This document shows, piece after piece, positions 5,761 to 6,253 of a DNA stretch of 6,253 bases (within the stretch, counting starts at the first letter, position 1; every line of letters begins with the position of its first letter). The position numbers were made by a program, and so were the translations under genes. Location of the stretch: assembly GCA_049513695.1 (NCBI GenBank), contig JBEKVW010000107.1:1-6253 (forward strand), given 5' to 3'. The notes beneath the pieces were generated by a model. It saw nothing but the letters and a program-made list of their open reading frames with translations. It was not told the origin of the DNA and made no database searches. This DNA is from UBA1162 sp049513695 (GTDB taxonomy: Bacteria > Chloroflexota > Dehalococcoidia > GIF9 > UBA5629).

Positions 5761-6253
5761 AAAATTCTTCCGTCATCCTTTGTGCCGATGAACTGATGAT
5801 CGCCGGGGAGGTATATATCCCCGAGGACTGCGAAAAATCTTATCCTGCAATTTGTATCTGCCACGGCATACCTGCCGTACCGTATAACCCGGATGAAAAG
5901 GGCGGCTACCCCGAGTTGGCTGCCAGGTTCTGTGAGGCGGGCTTCGTTTCAATGGTCTTCAACTTCCGCGGCTGCGGTACCAGCCAGGGCAATATCGATA
6001 TGCTGGGCTGGACGCACGACCTGGCCGCGGCAGTCGACTTTTTAAATATGCTGCCTGAAGTCGACAAGTCCAGGATATGCCTGCTCGGCTCATCGGGGGG
6101 TGCAGCCGTTAGCGTTTACGTTGCCGCCAACGACCCCAAGATACACGCTGTGGCAACCTTCGCCTGTCCGGCTGAGTTCAATTTCATGGCTACAGGCCTG
6201 ACTGCCGAGTCCTTGATAAGCAGGTTCAGAGAGATCGGCGTCATCAAAGACCC
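5757..6253 (+). CDS. Alpha/beta hydrolase family protein, N-terminal fragment (3' end outside window)
   Basis: Open frame from a GTG at 5757-5759, which overlaps the metalloprotease TGA by 4 bases (GTGA), to the window edge: 165 full codons. Alpha/beta-hydrolase features appear in order: strand plus oxyanion loop AICICHGIPAVP (31-42), FNFRGCGTSQGN (68-79, the strand-turn typical of the acyl-peptidase/dienelactone-hydrolase-like group), and the nucleophile elbow LLGSSGGAAV (109-118), with Ser113 in G-x-S-x-G. The acid and His of the triad would lie beyond the window. No signal peptide is seen, so the protein is probably cytosolic. Family members include esterases, thioesterases and peptidases; the substrate cannot be assigned. 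GGAG (5743-5746) lies 10 bases before the GTG. The next in-frame ATG (residue 14) would lose the first strand. Overlap with the upstream gene implies co-transcription with tlyA and the protease. Confidence 0.85.
   Translation, partial: MKNSSVILCADELMIAGEVYIPEDCEKSYPAICICHGIPAVPYNPDEKGGYPELAARFCEAGFVSMVFNFRGCGTSQGNIDMLGWTHDLAAAVDFLNMLPEVDKSRICLLGSSGGAAVSVYVAANDPKIHAVATFACPAEFNFMATGLTAESLISRFREIGVIKD

Overview
The window (about 57% G+C by eye) looks like a chromosomal fragment from an anaerobic or facultative bacterium with a large acyl-CoA metabolism. A family III CoA-transferase and crotonase cluster beside a nitroreductase-like gene, with TlyA and a small site-2-type metalloprotease, would fit a Chloroflexota (Dehalococcoidia-like) genome or a syntrophic deltaproteobacterium-like lineage. 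This is inference from gene content; nothing in the window fixes the taxonomy. No mobile element, CRISPR array, tRNA or rRNA gene was seen.

Layout. (1) Positions 1-234 (+) are the 3' end of a nitroreductase-family gene. (2) Positions 4094 down to 229 (-) form a four-gene operon, in transcription order: family III CoA-transferase A, family III CoA-transferase B, crotonase A, crotonase B. Gaps are 11, 17 and 40 bases, and the last gene overlaps the nitroreductase gene tail-to-tail by 6 bases. (3) Positions 4095-4337 are a divergent regulatory region. It holds a good sigma70-type promoter for the minus-strand operon (TTGACT, 17 bp, TATATA), a 6-4-6 palindrome just upstream of that -35 box, two A-tracts in 10-bp phase, and a plausible promoter for the plus-strand genes. 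(4) Positions 4338-6253 (+) carry tlyA (rRNA 2'-O-methyltransferase), a minimal M50/site-2-type membrane metalloprotease and the start of an alpha/beta hydrolase. Successive genes overlap by 14 and 4 bases, so they are probably co-transcribed and translationally coupled.

How the genes may work together. The minus-strand operon has two CoA-transferases and two crotonases but no visible acyl-CoA ligase. This suggests an organic acid activated by CoA transfer and then hydrated, dehydrated or isomerised as an enoyl-CoA. The logic resembles caiB-caiD (carnitine) or the bbs genes (benzylsuccinate), but the substrate cannot be read from the sequence. The most striking point is that each pair has one member with a standard active site and one without. 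CoA-transferase A has Ser where the family has its catalytic Asp, while CoA-transferase B keeps the Asp. Crotonase A has Tyr in place of the second catalytic Glu, while crotonase B keeps both Glu but lacks the usual C-terminal tail. This suggests heteromeric or functionally divided pairs rather than simple redundancy.
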